Part shown: piece by piece, positions 8,986-17,481 of the stretch
How positions within the stretch are numbered: position 1 is the stretch's first letter
How the letters are laid out: every line of letters begins with the position of its first letter
Assembly: GCA_905199445.1 (NCBI GenBank)
Contig: CAJKGK010000004.1
Location: forward strand, 1-64,000
Direction: 5' to 3'
Source of the DNA: an uncultured Lachnospiraceae bacterium
GTDB taxonomy: Bacteria; Bacillota; Clostridia; Lachnospirales; Lachnospiraceae
Length of the DNA stretch: 64,000 nucleotides
The notes under the pieces: model-generated
The model's database searches: none
What the model saw: only the letters and a program-made list of their open reading frames with translations
What the model was told of the DNA's origin: nothing
Program-made: the position numbers and the translations under genes

Positions 8986-9050
8986 AAACGGAGACCGTCC
9001 ACAAATCCAGGTTTTCAAACCCCTGGACTTGTGTGAAACGGTCTCCGTTT
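8986..9050. terminator. Two-tier bidirectional terminator hairpin
   Basis: A perfect 13-bp outer stem (8986-8998 with 9038-9050) encloses a second 12-bp stem (9000-9011 with 9022-9033, one mismatch). It lies between the convergent MBL and AI-2E-type genes. The outer stem ends in T-run/A-run flanks on both strands, fitting a bidirectional terminator. Confidence 0.75.
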
Positions 9051-9052
9051 GC

Positions 9053-10132
9053 TTATACCTTTCCGTTTTGATCGGGATCATCATAGAGTTCCTCCACCTG
9101 AGACAGTATTTCAAGAATCATGACCATTCCCAAAGGCCCCAGGATAATCCCCCAGACACCAAACAAACTGATCCCGATAAAAGTCGCCATAAGCATATAA
9201 AATTCATTGATTCCCAGTTTATCTCCCATCAGTCTGGGTTCCAGAAATTCCCTTATAATTGTACAAACAATATAAAATGCCAAAAGCAAAAAACCATTCC
9301 TATAGCTTCCGGTGATCAAATCGATCATCGCCCACGGAATAAGGATCGTACCACTGCCCAGCACTGGCAGTGCATCTAAAATTGCCGTGATCACACCAAT
9401 GATAATTCCGTATTTATTCCCCATTAATCTTAGACCTGCAGAAAGGAAAATGGCAATCACCACAATAATAATTGCCTGTGCCCTTAAAAAGCAGCCCGAA
9501 ACCTGACAAATTCGGGCAGTCATCCCTGTAATCTCGCTGGCAAATATATTTTTTGACACCTGGCGGCTGATTTGCTTCTTATTTTTCATCAGCAGAACCG
9601 CCCCCACAAAAGCCACAATAAAAACAATAAAGAATGCTGCACTGCCTTTAATCACCGGTACACCAAGCCCTGCAATAATCTGAGGCAGTTTTTCTTCCAC
9701 TGCAGCCGCAGCCTTGTCCGCTGTATCACAAAACCAGGCTTCAATTAAATCACTGCGGCTTCCCGTCCACTCTGCAATAAAATCACACAGAGAAAGGTAA
9801 AGCTGGTGAAACCTTTGGCCGATCTCCTCCGAATTTTTTGCCAGAAGCTGTATTTGGCCTAAAAGATAATTGCCCGCAAAGATCAATGCAGCCAGACAAA
9901 GAACTGCTGCAGCCATAATGACCAGACCGGATGTGATCCCCAAAGGAATTTTTGTTTTTTGGGATAATTTTTCTGCCGCAGGATAACATAATCTGCAAAG
10001 GACATAGGCAATGGCAAAAGGCAGAATTAAACTAAGGAAATATTTCAGAATCACATAAACCGCTGCCACGGCTAAAATCACCTGAAGAAGCTTTACGTAC
10101 TTTTGATTCTTTTTTTTCGACACAGCAGCCAC
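9053..10132 (-). CDS. AI-2E family (YtvI/PerM-like) transporter
   Basis: The 359-residue integral membrane protein has two N-terminal hydrophobic segments, a polar middle (about 95-145), and a C-terminal block of five or six helices with LGINEFYMLMATFIGI and GPLGMVMI, typical of the AI-2E/PerM family. Members export small molecules or act as Na+/H+ antiporters; a spore-former paralogue (YtvI) is sporulation-linked. The N-terminus KKKNQKYVKLLQ is typical. It stands alone and meets the MBL gene tail to tail across a shared terminator. The precise substrate is unknown. Confidence 0.85.
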   Translation of the reverse strand: MAAVSKKKNQKYVKLLQVILAVAAVYVILKYFLSLILPFAIAYVLCRLCYPAAEKLSQKTKIPLGITSGLVIMAAAVLCLAALIFAGNYLLGQIQLLAKNSEEIGQRFHQLYLSLCDFIAEWTGSRSDLIEAWFCDTADKAAAAVEEKLPQIIAGLGVPVIKGSAAFFIVFIVAFVGAVLLMKNKKQISRQVSKNIFASEITGMTARICQVSGCFLRAQAIIIVVIAIFLSAGLRLMGNKYGIIIGVITAILDALPVLGSGTILIPWAMIDLITGSYRNGFLLLAFYIVCTIIREFLEPRLMGDKLGINEFYMLMATFIGISLFGVWGIILGPLGMVMILEILSQVEELYDDPDQNGKV

Positions 10133-10244
10133 CTCCTATAAACCTTTGATTTGTCGTTTATAGTATGCTGCCGTCTGATTATGTCTATGTCAAGTATTTA
10201 ATGGTAAAAAGTATTTCAAAGTAAAACTCTTTTTGTATTATCCC

Positions 10245-10940
10245 TCAATCTAAAAACAACTGAAACGGTGCCGAAGACGCAGGTGCCGTAAAAATCATTT
10301 TCTTTGCAGTTACAGGATGCGAAAATTCAAGTCTGTCTGAAAACAGCCCGATCTCATTAAACAGCCTTTGTGTCCCCTGCTCAGTCTGACCATATTTTGC
10401 ATCGCCTGCAATCGGCGCACCGGCCCCTGCCATCTGTACACGAATCTGGTGATGGCGCCCTGTCACAAGGTGAATCTGCACCAGGGTATATAAAACATCA
10501 TTCCACGTTCTTTTATTCAGCACCTTATATTCCAGCACAGCCTGCTTTGCATCTGGTTTTTTCACCCCCGGCATTACAATCTCAGACATATTTGTTTTCC
10601 CGTTCTTTATAAGCTCATCCACCAGTTTTCCGGATTGATGAGGAAGTTGTCCACATAAAACAGCCTTATATTGTTTATAAATTTTTCGTTCCTGAACCAT
10701 CCGGCTTAAAATTTTAGCCGCCTTCAAGGACCTGGCATAAACCATAACACCGCCAACCGGACGATCCAGACGGTGAACCGGTGCCACATATGGATTGGAA
10801 ATTCCTTTTTTGGCCAGATAATTTTTCAGATAACTGACCATATCCAAAGCTGTTCCGCTTTCAGCCTGAGAAGGCATGCCCGGCGGCTTAACTACAACAA
10901 TAATATCTGCATCTTCATACAAAATGTCTACCGTTTTCAT
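10245..10940 (-). CDS. RluA-family pseudouridine synthase
   Basis: The protein would convert a uridine in rRNA or tRNA to pseudouridine. The 231-residue product starts directly at the catalytic domain (VDILYEDADIIVVVKPPGMPSQ-type opening) with no S4 domain. The catalytic Asp lies in HRLDRPVGG, a variant of HRLD-x-x-TSG, and the C-terminal RHHQIRVQMA and GDAKYG segments are present. I moved the start inward to 10940 because GGAGG lies 8 bases upstream of that ATG. The target RNA position cannot be told. Single gene. Confidence 0.88.
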   Translation of the reverse strand: MKTVDILYEDADIIVVVKPPGMPSQAESGTALDMVSYLKNYLAKKGISNPYVAPVHRLDRPVGGVMVYARSLKAAKILSRMVQERKIYKQYKAVLCGQLPHQSGKLVDELIKNGKTNMSEIVMPGVKKPDAKQAVLEYKVLNKRTWNDVLYTLVQIHLVTGRHHQIRVQMAGAGAPIAGDAKYGQTEQGTQRLFNEIGLFSDRLEFSHPVTAKKMIFTAPASSAPFQLFLD

Positions 10941-11125
10941 TCCTTTCCTCCCTGTATCATACACAAATAGATATCATACAATAATCATTGGCCTCATTAT
11001 AGCATATATGCTGCAAGCCCCGCAATCAGAGATCTAAAAAGCGGCGGTTAAAAGACATGCGCTTCAAAAACAATGATTTTCGAATACATTTATTAAAAAC
11101 TTCGCATAATATAACACCAGATACT

Positions 11126-11193
11126 ACGATATATCGTTATTTTTATACGTCTTATATAAGTATTCACAACGTTCATTTTTAAGTACAATGAAC
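11126..11193 (+). promoter_or_regulatory. Upstream dyads of the Xre gene
   Basis: Two dyads lie in this gap: a perfect 12-bp palindrome ACGATATATCGT (11126-11137) and GTTCATT/AATGAAC (11171-11177, 11187-11193). The second overlaps a possible promoter, TTCACA (11163-11168) and TACAAT (11184-11189), with a short 15-base spacer. Autoregulation by the Xre protein is possible. The rest of 10941-11239 shows nothing I recognise. Confidence 0.35.
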
Positions 11194-11239
11194 AATGGAG
11201 TTATGAATGTCGTTGCTGTTATATTAAAGGAGGGGTACC

Positions 11240-11548
11240 ATGATTGACATTCTTGACCGTATAACCGAATACAGAATGAAACGTCACTGGACGGAATATC
11301 AACTTGCCGAAAAAGCCGGTCTTCCTCAGTCTACAATTTCAACATGGTATCGTAATAAGAATATCCTTCCGTCTTTTAATTCACTTGAAAAAATCTGTAA
11401 TGCCTTTGGAATTACATTATCTCAGTTTTTTGCGGAAAATAATGATTATACCATGCTCACCACAGAGCAGAAGGAAATTCTTGTGGAATGGAATCGTATG
11501 ACTAAAGAACAGCAGGAACGATTATTGTATTTTATTAAAAGTATGTGA
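11240..11548 (+). CDS. Xre/Cro-type HTH transcriptional regulator
   Basis: This 102-residue protein is a single HTH_3 domain (about 6-66: EYRMKRHWTEYQLAEKAG, then PQSTISTWYR, then KICNAFGITLSQFF) followed by a short helical tail. Such small Xre proteins are common in Lachnospiraceae and bind short palindromes. AAAGGAGG lies 8 bases before the ATG. No phage or restriction genes are next to it, so its target is unknown; the dyads just upstream are candidates. Confidence 0.85.
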   Translation: MIDILDRITEYRMKRHWTEYQLAEKAGLPQSTISTWYRNKNILPSFNSLEKICNAFGITLSQFFAENNDYTMLTTEQKEILVEWNRMTKEQQERLLYFIKSM

Positions 11549-11615
11549 ACAATACACGAAGCTAAAGCTTCGATCAACTGTTTTTCATCCGTGACTCAAG
11601 AAAATGGACAAAAGA

Positions 11616-11639
11616 AAAGGCCGCATTTCTGCGACCTTT
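11616..11639 (-). terminator. Terminator of the EEP phosphodiesterase operon
   Basis: On the minus strand a 10-bp stem (11616-11625 with 11630-11639, GAAA loop, one mismatch) is followed by TCTTTT. A second small hairpin (11557-11562 with 11567-11572) lies just past the Xre stop and may serve the plus strand. Confidence 0.6.
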
Positions 11640-11662
11640 CCCACATCTCATAAGTTTCTTTT

Positions 11663-12823
11663 TTATTCCTGCTCAGTTTCGCTCTGACTTTGTCCCAACA
11701 GGGTTACCGTAAGTTTGACCGGATTATGATCGCTGTAGGTGAAGCCTTCATCCATAGTTTCCACGGCATCCACCTGGACATTGGGCGAGGTGATAAAGCC
11801 ATCCAGCACATAATACTGAGTGTTTGGATCCTGCGGATCATAAGGGCCGTTTAACAGCCTGGCCGTTGGTGCAGAAGGATCCACGGGAAACTGCCACGGC
11901 AGATGGTCGGCTGTCTCCTCACCGGATGACGCAGCTGCATCAAATAAACTGGTATCCAGCACACCGGCTTTAAAATAGTCATCATTTTTAAGCGGATAAA
12001 GTGTAGGATCCACAGATGGGAAGGTCTGGTTAAAATCACCCCCGGCAATGCAGTAATTTCCCTTTGCATACTCGGATTTTAAAACATCTGCAAGAACCTT
12101 TGTCTGTGCAATCTTAGCATCCCCCTCATCATAGGCTTCCAAATGAAGGTTGATTAAAACAAGTTCTTTGTCGCTGCCCTCAATAGGCACCCGCTCCAAA
12201 AGCAGGCATCGCTTCAGCTGGCATGTGCGGATAGGCCATTTAAACGATGTCGGCAAGGCAATACGCTCCGCACTTTGTGCATTCAGCGTATTCATGGTAA
12301 TCACACCGCCTTCTACTTTTCCAATAAAAGGCAGAGGATAGGGAATAAAGTCACAGCGAAAATTGGCTGCATAGGCATGGCTGTCATCATCTCTAAGGGA
12401 ATAGTAAACCTGGGACTGATCAATGTGTTTTGAACGATTGGAGTCTATATCCACCTCCTGCAAAAAAACCACATCTGCGTTGGCCTTTTCAATGATTCCC
12501 GCAATGCCGGCCATATTGCTCCGTACCTGCTCCGGGGAATCCGCATTCACATCCAAACCGCCATCCATAAAAAAGTCATGATCCTTATCCAGAGCCGCAT
12601 AACCTGTGTTCATCGTAAGAATCGTCAGTGTATCCCCCGGTTTCACGGTCTTTTTCCCCTGGCCGTCCAGCTCAATTGTTTCAATGCTGGGCGGATTATA
12701 CTCCCTGATCGAAAGATATCCCACTAAAATTGCCACTGCTCCAATAATAATAAACAGCATAATCAGAATAATGCCAAAAATCCGTCCCGCCACTGTCCTT
12801 TTTCTAACCTTTTTCCCTGTCAT
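11663..12823 (-). CDS. Membrane-anchored endonuclease/exonuclease/phosphatase-family hydrolase
   Basis: The 386-residue protein begins with a basic stretch and one hydrophobic anchor (about 12-33), which would place the catalytic domain outside the membrane. EEP-family motifs appear in order: TILTMNTG, FLQEVD, LINLHLEAYDEG, GGDFNQ, and SDHNPV at the end. These supply the metal-binding Glu and Asp residues and the catalytic His of DNase I/sphingomyelinase-like phosphodiesterases. It lies 71 bases downstream of the MBL gene on the same strand and may be the last gene of the ABC exporter operon. The substrate (nucleic acid, lipid head group or inositol phosphate) cannot be told. Confidence 0.82.
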   Translation of the reverse strand: MTGKKVRKRTVAGRIFGIILIMLFIIIGAVAILVGYLSIREYNPPSIETIELDGQGKKTVKPGDTLTILTMNTGYAALDKDHDFFMDGGLDVNADSPEQVRSNMAGIAGIIEKANADVVFLQEVDIDSNRSKHIDQSQVYYSLRDDDSHAYAANFRCDFIPYPLPFIGKVEGGVITMNTLNAQSAERIALPTSFKWPIRTCQLKRCLLLERVPIEGSDKELVLINLHLEAYDEGDAKIAQTKVLADVLKSEYAKGNYCIAGGDFNQTFPSVDPTLYPLKNDDYFKAGVLDTSLFDAAASSGEETADHLPWQFPVDPSAPTARLLNGPYDPQDPNTQYYVLDGFITSPNVQVDAVETMDEGFTYSDHNPVKLTVTLLGQSQSETEQE

Positions 12824-12894
12824 TTTAAATATCCTCCAATTACTTAAGATTTTCTCCTTCTTGTTGTCCTCATCCCAATCTGTTCATCCACAGA

Positions 12895-13746
12895 TTAAAC
12901 AGAATCACATCCCGTTATCGGATAAACAATACGCACACAATCCAGTCCCTGAATGCCTTCCACCTTCTGCTTATAGCTCAGCGCCTGCTGTCCGGTTCTC
13001 GGATGCACAAATAGGCGGCTGTTGGAAGGGGTTTTATGCGCAGCTGCAAGCATAAGCCAGTCAAGAATATGTTTTGGATAAATCAACTGTGCGTGTGTGG
13101 ACAAAATTCCTGAAATTCTACGGTTTCTCAATCCGTCCAAACCTCTGACCCAGTCTGCGACAGGCGCACTGTGATCAAAAAACAGCCATACATTTTGTGC
13201 AATATTATCCCCGGCAAAAAGCAGCCCGCTTTCACTATCCAAAAATACCACACTGCCCTTCGTATGTCCGGGCAAAAAAATTGTCTCGACCATACGGCCG
13301 CCCAAATCAAAGCAGCGGCCATTTTCAAGGTTTAGAAGCCTTTGAGGTCTTTTTTCCATATATTCAGACACAAGAAAATCCGAAGGCCAGATCTCATGCA
13401 CATGTCCCTGATAATCTTTTTGGAACTTTGCAAGAATAACCGGTTTTTCCACAGACTGATACCAGTAATAAACCGGAAGCTCTTCATAATTTATGTAAAC
13501 TTCATCAAAAAGGAAATTACCGCCGGTATGATCCAGATGACCGTGGGTATTGACAACCGTCAGGGGTAAATCCGTCAAACCCTTCACAAATTTCCATAAA
13601 TCAGAAAAGCCATACCCGCTGTCTATCAACAGCGCCCGGCTGGTTCCTGTAACCAAAAATGCAGATGTTTTGGTGTTTTCCATAATTTGAAACACACCGT
13701 CTGCTTTCACAGACACCTTAAAATAATCACTGGCCCAATGATTCAT
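12895..13746 (-). CDS. MBL-fold metallo-hydrolase, ABC exporter-linked
   Basis: The 283-residue protein has MBL motifs LLIDSGYG, NTHGHLDHTGGN (metal site), LPGHTKGSVVF, LLFAGDN and LSTHAQ. The last position is His-Ala-Gln rather than the more usual His-Gly-Asp. It has no signal peptide. Its start overlaps the end of the upstream ABC exporter gene by 20 bases, so the two are translationally coupled. Family members hydrolyse lactones, thioesters and phosphoesters. It is only distantly similar to the MBL protein at 8.1 kb. Linkage to the exporter suggests a role in processing or detoxifying the exported compound (inference). Confidence 0.83.
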   Translation of the reverse strand: MNHWASDYFKVSVKADGVFQIMENTKTSAFLVTGTSRALLIDSGYGFSDLWKFVKGLTDLPLTVVNTHGHLDHTGGNFLFDEVYINYEELPVYYWYQSVEKPVILAKFQKDYQGHVHEIWPSDFLVSEYMEKRPQRLLNLENGRCFDLGGRMVETIFLPGHTKGSVVFLDSESGLLFAGDNIAQNVWLFFDHSAPVADWVRGLDGLRNRRISGILSTHAQLIYPKHILDWLMLAAAHKTPSNSRLFVHPRTGQQALSYKQKVEGIQGLDCVRIVYPITGCDSV

Positions 13747-15553
13747 AGCTCTCTCCGATCACCAGATTGGTATACAAATGATAATACTGTCCCCGCTTTT
13801 TCAAAAGCTCTTTATGACTGCCCTGCTCCACAATTTTTCCATTATCCACCACAAGAATAATGTCCGCCTTTTTAATTGTGGACAGACGATGCGCAATAAT
13901 AAATGATGTTCTGCCCTCCATCAAAGTGGCAATGGCATCCTGAATCAGCTGCTCGGTCTGAGTGTCAATGGAAGCCGTTGCTTCATCCAGAATAAATATC
14001 TTGGGATCTGCAATAATGGCCCTGGCAAAGGACACCAGCTGCTTTTCACCCATGGACAGCATATCCCCGTTCTCACCAACATCACTGTCAAAACCTTTGG
14101 GCATCCGTGCCGCAATTTTATCTACTGAAACCATGGCAGCCGCCTTCTGCACATCCGTCTCACTGGCATCAAGACGGCCATACAGGATATTCTCACGGAT
14201 CGTTCCTGAAAACAGGTGGGGGGTCTGAAGCACATAACCGATATTGGAATGAAGCCATAGCTGGGAGCGTTCCCGATAATCCACACCATCGATTAAAATC
14301 TGACCTTTTGTCGGCTCAAAGAAACGGCAGGCCAGGTTCACCAGCGTACTTTTTCCCGCACCGGTTTCACCCACAATCGCCACCATCGTGCCTGCCGGAA
14401 TTTTCAGATTAAAGTGTTCCAGAATATCCTCATAACCGTCTGAATAGCGGAAAGATACATCCTTAAACTCAATATCCCCCCGGATCGGTTCCCAGTTTTC
14501 CTTTTTGGGATTAAAGCAGTCACCATATTTGGCAATCACATCCGGCCGGTCCACAACTTCCGGTTTCTTCTCCAACAGTCCGGTCACACGCTCAATATTG
14601 GCCTGAATAGATACAAAATCCGCAAATATGCGGGTGACGCTCTGGATAGGTTCGAAAATACCAATGGCATAGGATGCAAAAACAGAAAGGGTGCCAAATA
14701 AAATGATCTGCTCCTTTACAAGAATGCCCCCCTGCCACAGCACAAGCGCTGTGGCAATACCGCCCAGGCAGGTCACAATAGGACCAAATACAGCCGAAAG
14801 CTTTGCCAGACGCATGGACTCCCTGTACATATCTCCGGAAACAGCCTTAAATTCACCGGTATTCATATTCTCCAGCACCAGCGTCTTACTTGTTCTGGCA
14901 CCGCCGATGCCTTCATTGTAAGCCCCGGTAATTCTGGAATTTTGTTTACGTACCTGCCTTGTCACCTTCAGAATACGGCTCTGGAAAAACCATGTGACCA
15001 AAGCTACAAAAGGCACAATCAACAGTACAATCAGTGTCATCTTCACATTAATGGTAAACATGACCACAATAGAAAATATAATATACAAAAGTCCCCAGCA
15101 AAGATCAATCATCCCCCAGGCAATAAATCCGCCAATCCGCTCCGTATCCGACATAACTCTGGATACAATATACCCCACAGGCATCATATTAAAATATGAA
15201 AATGATAATTCCTGCAAATGGGTAAAACATGCCCGCTTAAGATCACGGCCAAACTTCATTTCCAGCCGTACACTGGCACGGGTAAACAGGATGGCTGCCA
15301 CTGCCTGCAAAAGCACAGCTCCCACATACAACGCAATAAATCCGGCGATTCCCTGAGTGGATTCTTCCGCAATAAAACGGTCTATGGCAAACTGCTGAAA
15401 CAGAGGAAATGAAACATCAATTCCTGCGCAAAAAATACTGCCTGCCGTGGCTGCAACCAGCAGCTTTTTATATTTTAGAAGAAACGGGAGCATTTTACCC
15501 CAGATTTTTATATCAAAGGAGCTTTTATATTCTTCTTCCTGAATAGCACTCAT
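13727..15553 (-). CDS. Heterodimeric ABC exporter subunit (catalytic Walker B, non-canonical signature)
   Basis: The 608-residue protein has a six-helix exporter membrane domain (about 20-330) followed by an ATPase domain. Walker A is GETGAGKST, Walker B is IFILDEATASID with the catalytic Glu, but the signature is LSMGE instead of LSGGQ. Its partner at 15550 has the opposite defects, so the degenerate ATP site forms between the partner's Walker motifs and this signature, as in BmrCD and TM287/288. The start ATG overlaps the partner's stop by four bases (ATGA). The substrate is unknown; a drug, lipid or peptide is likely for the family. Confidence 0.9.
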   Translation of the reverse strand: MSAIQEEEYKSSFDIKIWGKMLPFLLKYKKLLVAATAGSIFCAGIDVSFPLFQQFAIDRFIAEESTQGIAGFIALYVGAVLLQAVAAILFTRASVRLEMKFGRDLKRACFTHLQELSFSYFNMMPVGYIVSRVMSDTERIGGFIAWGMIDLCWGLLYIIFSIVVMFTINVKMTLIVLLIVPFVALVTWFFQSRILKVTRQVRKQNSRITGAYNEGIGGARTSKTLVLENMNTGEFKAVSGDMYRESMRLAKLSAVFGPIVTCLGGIATALVLWQGGILVKEQIILFGTLSVFASYAIGIFEPIQSVTRIFADFVSIQANIERVTGLLEKKPEVVDRPDVIAKYGDCFNPKKENWEPIRGDIEFKDVSFRYSDGYEDILEHFNLKIPAGTMVAIVGETGAGKSTLVNLACRFFEPTKGQILIDGVDYRERSQLWLHSNIGYVLQTPHLFSGTIRENILYGRLDASETDVQKAAAMVSVDKIAARMPKGFDSDVGENGDMLSMGEKQLVSFARAIIADPKIFILDEATASIDTQTEQLIQDAIATLMEGRTSFIIAHRLSTIKKADIILVVDNGKIVEQGSHKELLKKRGQYYHLYTNLVIGESYESLGQ

Positions 15554-17391
15554 GCATCTCCCCCCTCTTCGCTCTCAATTTCCTTAAGTTCTTCGGCAAC
15601 CCCGGACTGAAGCGCATAAACCCGGCGGTAAATACCGCCCAGCTTCATCAGCTCCTCATGGCTGCCCTGCTCCATGACACGGCCGTCATTAAGCACAATA
15701 ATCCGATCCGCATCCATCAGTGTTGTCACACGATGCGAAATGTAAATCGTCGTCACATCCTTCTGGAAACAGTTCAGTGCTTCTCTGATTTTCTGATCCG
15801 TCTCCGTGTCCACAGCAGACATGGAATCATCAAAAATAAGCACGGGTGACTGATTTAAAAGCGCCCTGGCAATGGCCACACGTTGTTTCTGACCGCCGGA
15901 CAATGTCACGCCCCGCTCTCCCACAATTGTGTCATACTGCTGACCAAACTCCATAATCGCCTCATCCACAGATGACATTCTGGCATACTGACGAATCTCA
16001 TCCAGAGGCGTCTTTGGTGCACTTACCGAAATATTATCCCGGATCGTTTTGGAAAATAAAAATGTATCCTGAAGAACCACGTTCATCTGACGGCGCAGCC
16101 AGGCCCGGTCAATCCGTCGTATGTCCACGCCTTCCACCTCCACAACGCCCTGGCCGTCCTTTACATCATACAGACGGTTCAGCAGATGCGCAATGGTTGA
16201 TTTTCCAGATCCTGTATTTCCCAGAATACCGATCTTTTGCCCGGCTTTAATGCAAAAACTTACGTCCTTTAAAACCGGTGTCTGCTCATAGGCAAAATTC
16301 ACATGCTTAAATTCAATATTCCCCTTAATTTCAGGGCGCAGTCCCTCGCACGGAATATCATCTTCCGTAGGTTCCTCTAAAATATCCCGGATACGTTTAA
16401 CCGAAACACTGGATTTACTCATATCCGCTAATAGACGGCCCAGCTGTCTCACCGGCCAGATCATCATCTGATTATAGGTCACAAAAGCCATAAATGTTCC
16501 CACGGACATATCCCCATAGACACATTGAAACACACCCACAATGATAATCGTCATAATCTGGATACTGGTGGCAATATCACCGCAGGCCCAGTAAATGCTT
16601 AAAACATTGCCCAAACGGATCCAAAGATTGGTATAGCGTTCATTCTTCTCGTCAAACTTTTTCATTTCAAAAGCTTCCCGACCAAACGCCCGCACCACTC
16701 TTACACCTGTGGTATTCTCCTGCACCGCTGTTGTTACCTGACCTTCCGCCACATCAACCTCAAGGAAACGGCTGCTGATCTTACCCATAAAAATAATGGT
16801 ATAGCCCACGATGATGGGTATAAAAATCATAGCTGTAAATGCTAAGCGGATATTCATGGAAAACATGACGATTAAAGAGAAACCTGCCAGAAATATAATA
16901 CGGACCACTTCTATGATCTGATTACATAAGAATTGTTTAATAATATTGATATCTGATGTACATCTTTGCAGAATATCCCCGGTGGACACCTTTACATGCC
17001 ACTCAAAGGGCAGATGCTGAATATGTTCATACAGCATATCACGCAGTTTTTTGACGACGGATTCACCGAAACGATTGACAAAATACCTGTAACCGCCGGC
17101 AAAAATCGCCGATAAAAAGGTAAAAATCATACCCACTGCAGCACACGCAAATAAATGCTCACGCAGAACCTCTCTGCCGCCTATACTTTCAATCCATTGG
17201 CTGATCGTCCCCGGAAGATCAAAAGGCGCTGTTCCTAAAACGGAATCAATCATCACCCGCATGACCTGTGGGGCAATAAAACTGAAAACAACGGCACAGG
17301 CACTGCAGCAAATTGCCGCAGCCAGATACTTTTTAAACCCCTTGCCGCAGGATAACAGATACCCGATCTGTCCCCGCATTTTCTGGTTCAT
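15550..17391 (-). CDS. Heterodimeric ABC exporter subunit (degenerate Walker B)
   Basis: The 613-residue protein has an N-terminal six-helix exporter domain and an ATPase domain with Walker A GNTGSGKST and a canonical LSGGQKQR signature. Walker B reads LIFDDSMSAVD, with Asp in place of the catalytic Glu. It is the first gene of the operon ABC-ABC-MBL, possibly also EEP. The frame is open to 17409, but I chose the ATG at 17391 because GGAGG lies about 7 bases before it. The promoter lies inside the terminator of the preceding operon. Confidence 0.9.
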   Translation of the reverse strand: MNQKMRGQIGYLLSCGKGFKKYLAAAICCSACAVVFSFIAPQVMRVMIDSVLGTAPFDLPGTISQWIESIGGREVLREHLFACAAVGMIFTFLSAIFAGGYRYFVNRFGESVVKKLRDMLYEHIQHLPFEWHVKVSTGDILQRCTSDINIIKQFLCNQIIEVVRIIFLAGFSLIVMFSMNIRLAFTAMIFIPIIVGYTIIFMGKISSRFLEVDVAEGQVTTAVQENTTGVRVVRAFGREAFEMKKFDEKNERYTNLWIRLGNVLSIYWACGDIATSIQIMTIIIVGVFQCVYGDMSVGTFMAFVTYNQMMIWPVRQLGRLLADMSKSSVSVKRIRDILEEPTEDDIPCEGLRPEIKGNIEFKHVNFAYEQTPVLKDVSFCIKAGQKIGILGNTGSGKSTIAHLLNRLYDVKDGQGVVEVEGVDIRRIDRAWLRRQMNVVLQDTFLFSKTIRDNISVSAPKTPLDEIRQYARMSSVDEAIMEFGQQYDTIVGERGVTLSGGQKQRVAIARALLNQSPVLIFDDSMSAVDTETDQKIREALNCFQKDVTTIYISHRVTTLMDADRIIVLNDGRVMEQGSHEELMKLGGIYRRVYALQSGVAEELKEIESEEGGDA

Positions 17392-17403
17392 TACACATCC
17401 CTC

Positions 17404-17455
17404 CAGCAAAAAAATTCCCCTGACCCTTATATTATATAAAGGTTACAGGGGAATT
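17404..17455 (-). terminator. Intrinsic terminator of the sugar ABC importer operon
   Basis: On the minus strand the stem (17441-17455 with 17413-17425) holds AATTCCCCTG/CAGGGGAATT and runs straight into seven T residues. It sits 27 bases after the stop of the last importer gene at 17482. Confidence 0.85.
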
Positions 17456-17459
17456 GCAA
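17431..17459 (-). promoter_or_regulatory. Promoter of the ABC exporter operon inside the terminator
   Basis: On the minus strand TTGCAA (17454-17459) and TATAAT (17431-17436) are exactly 17 bases apart. Both lie within the terminator hairpin of the upstream importer operon: the -35 overlaps the first arm and the -10 fills the loop. Transcription would start near 17424, so the new mRNA lacks the first arm and cannot form the hairpin. Confidence 0.7.
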
Positions 17460-17481
17460 TGTAAAATTTCAGTGTAAACGT

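Noticed and set aside
11116..11137. ACGATATATCGT as attachment site or origin box
   Set aside because: A single 12-bp palindrome next to an Xre gene is more simply an operator; no integrase or DnaA boxes are nearby.
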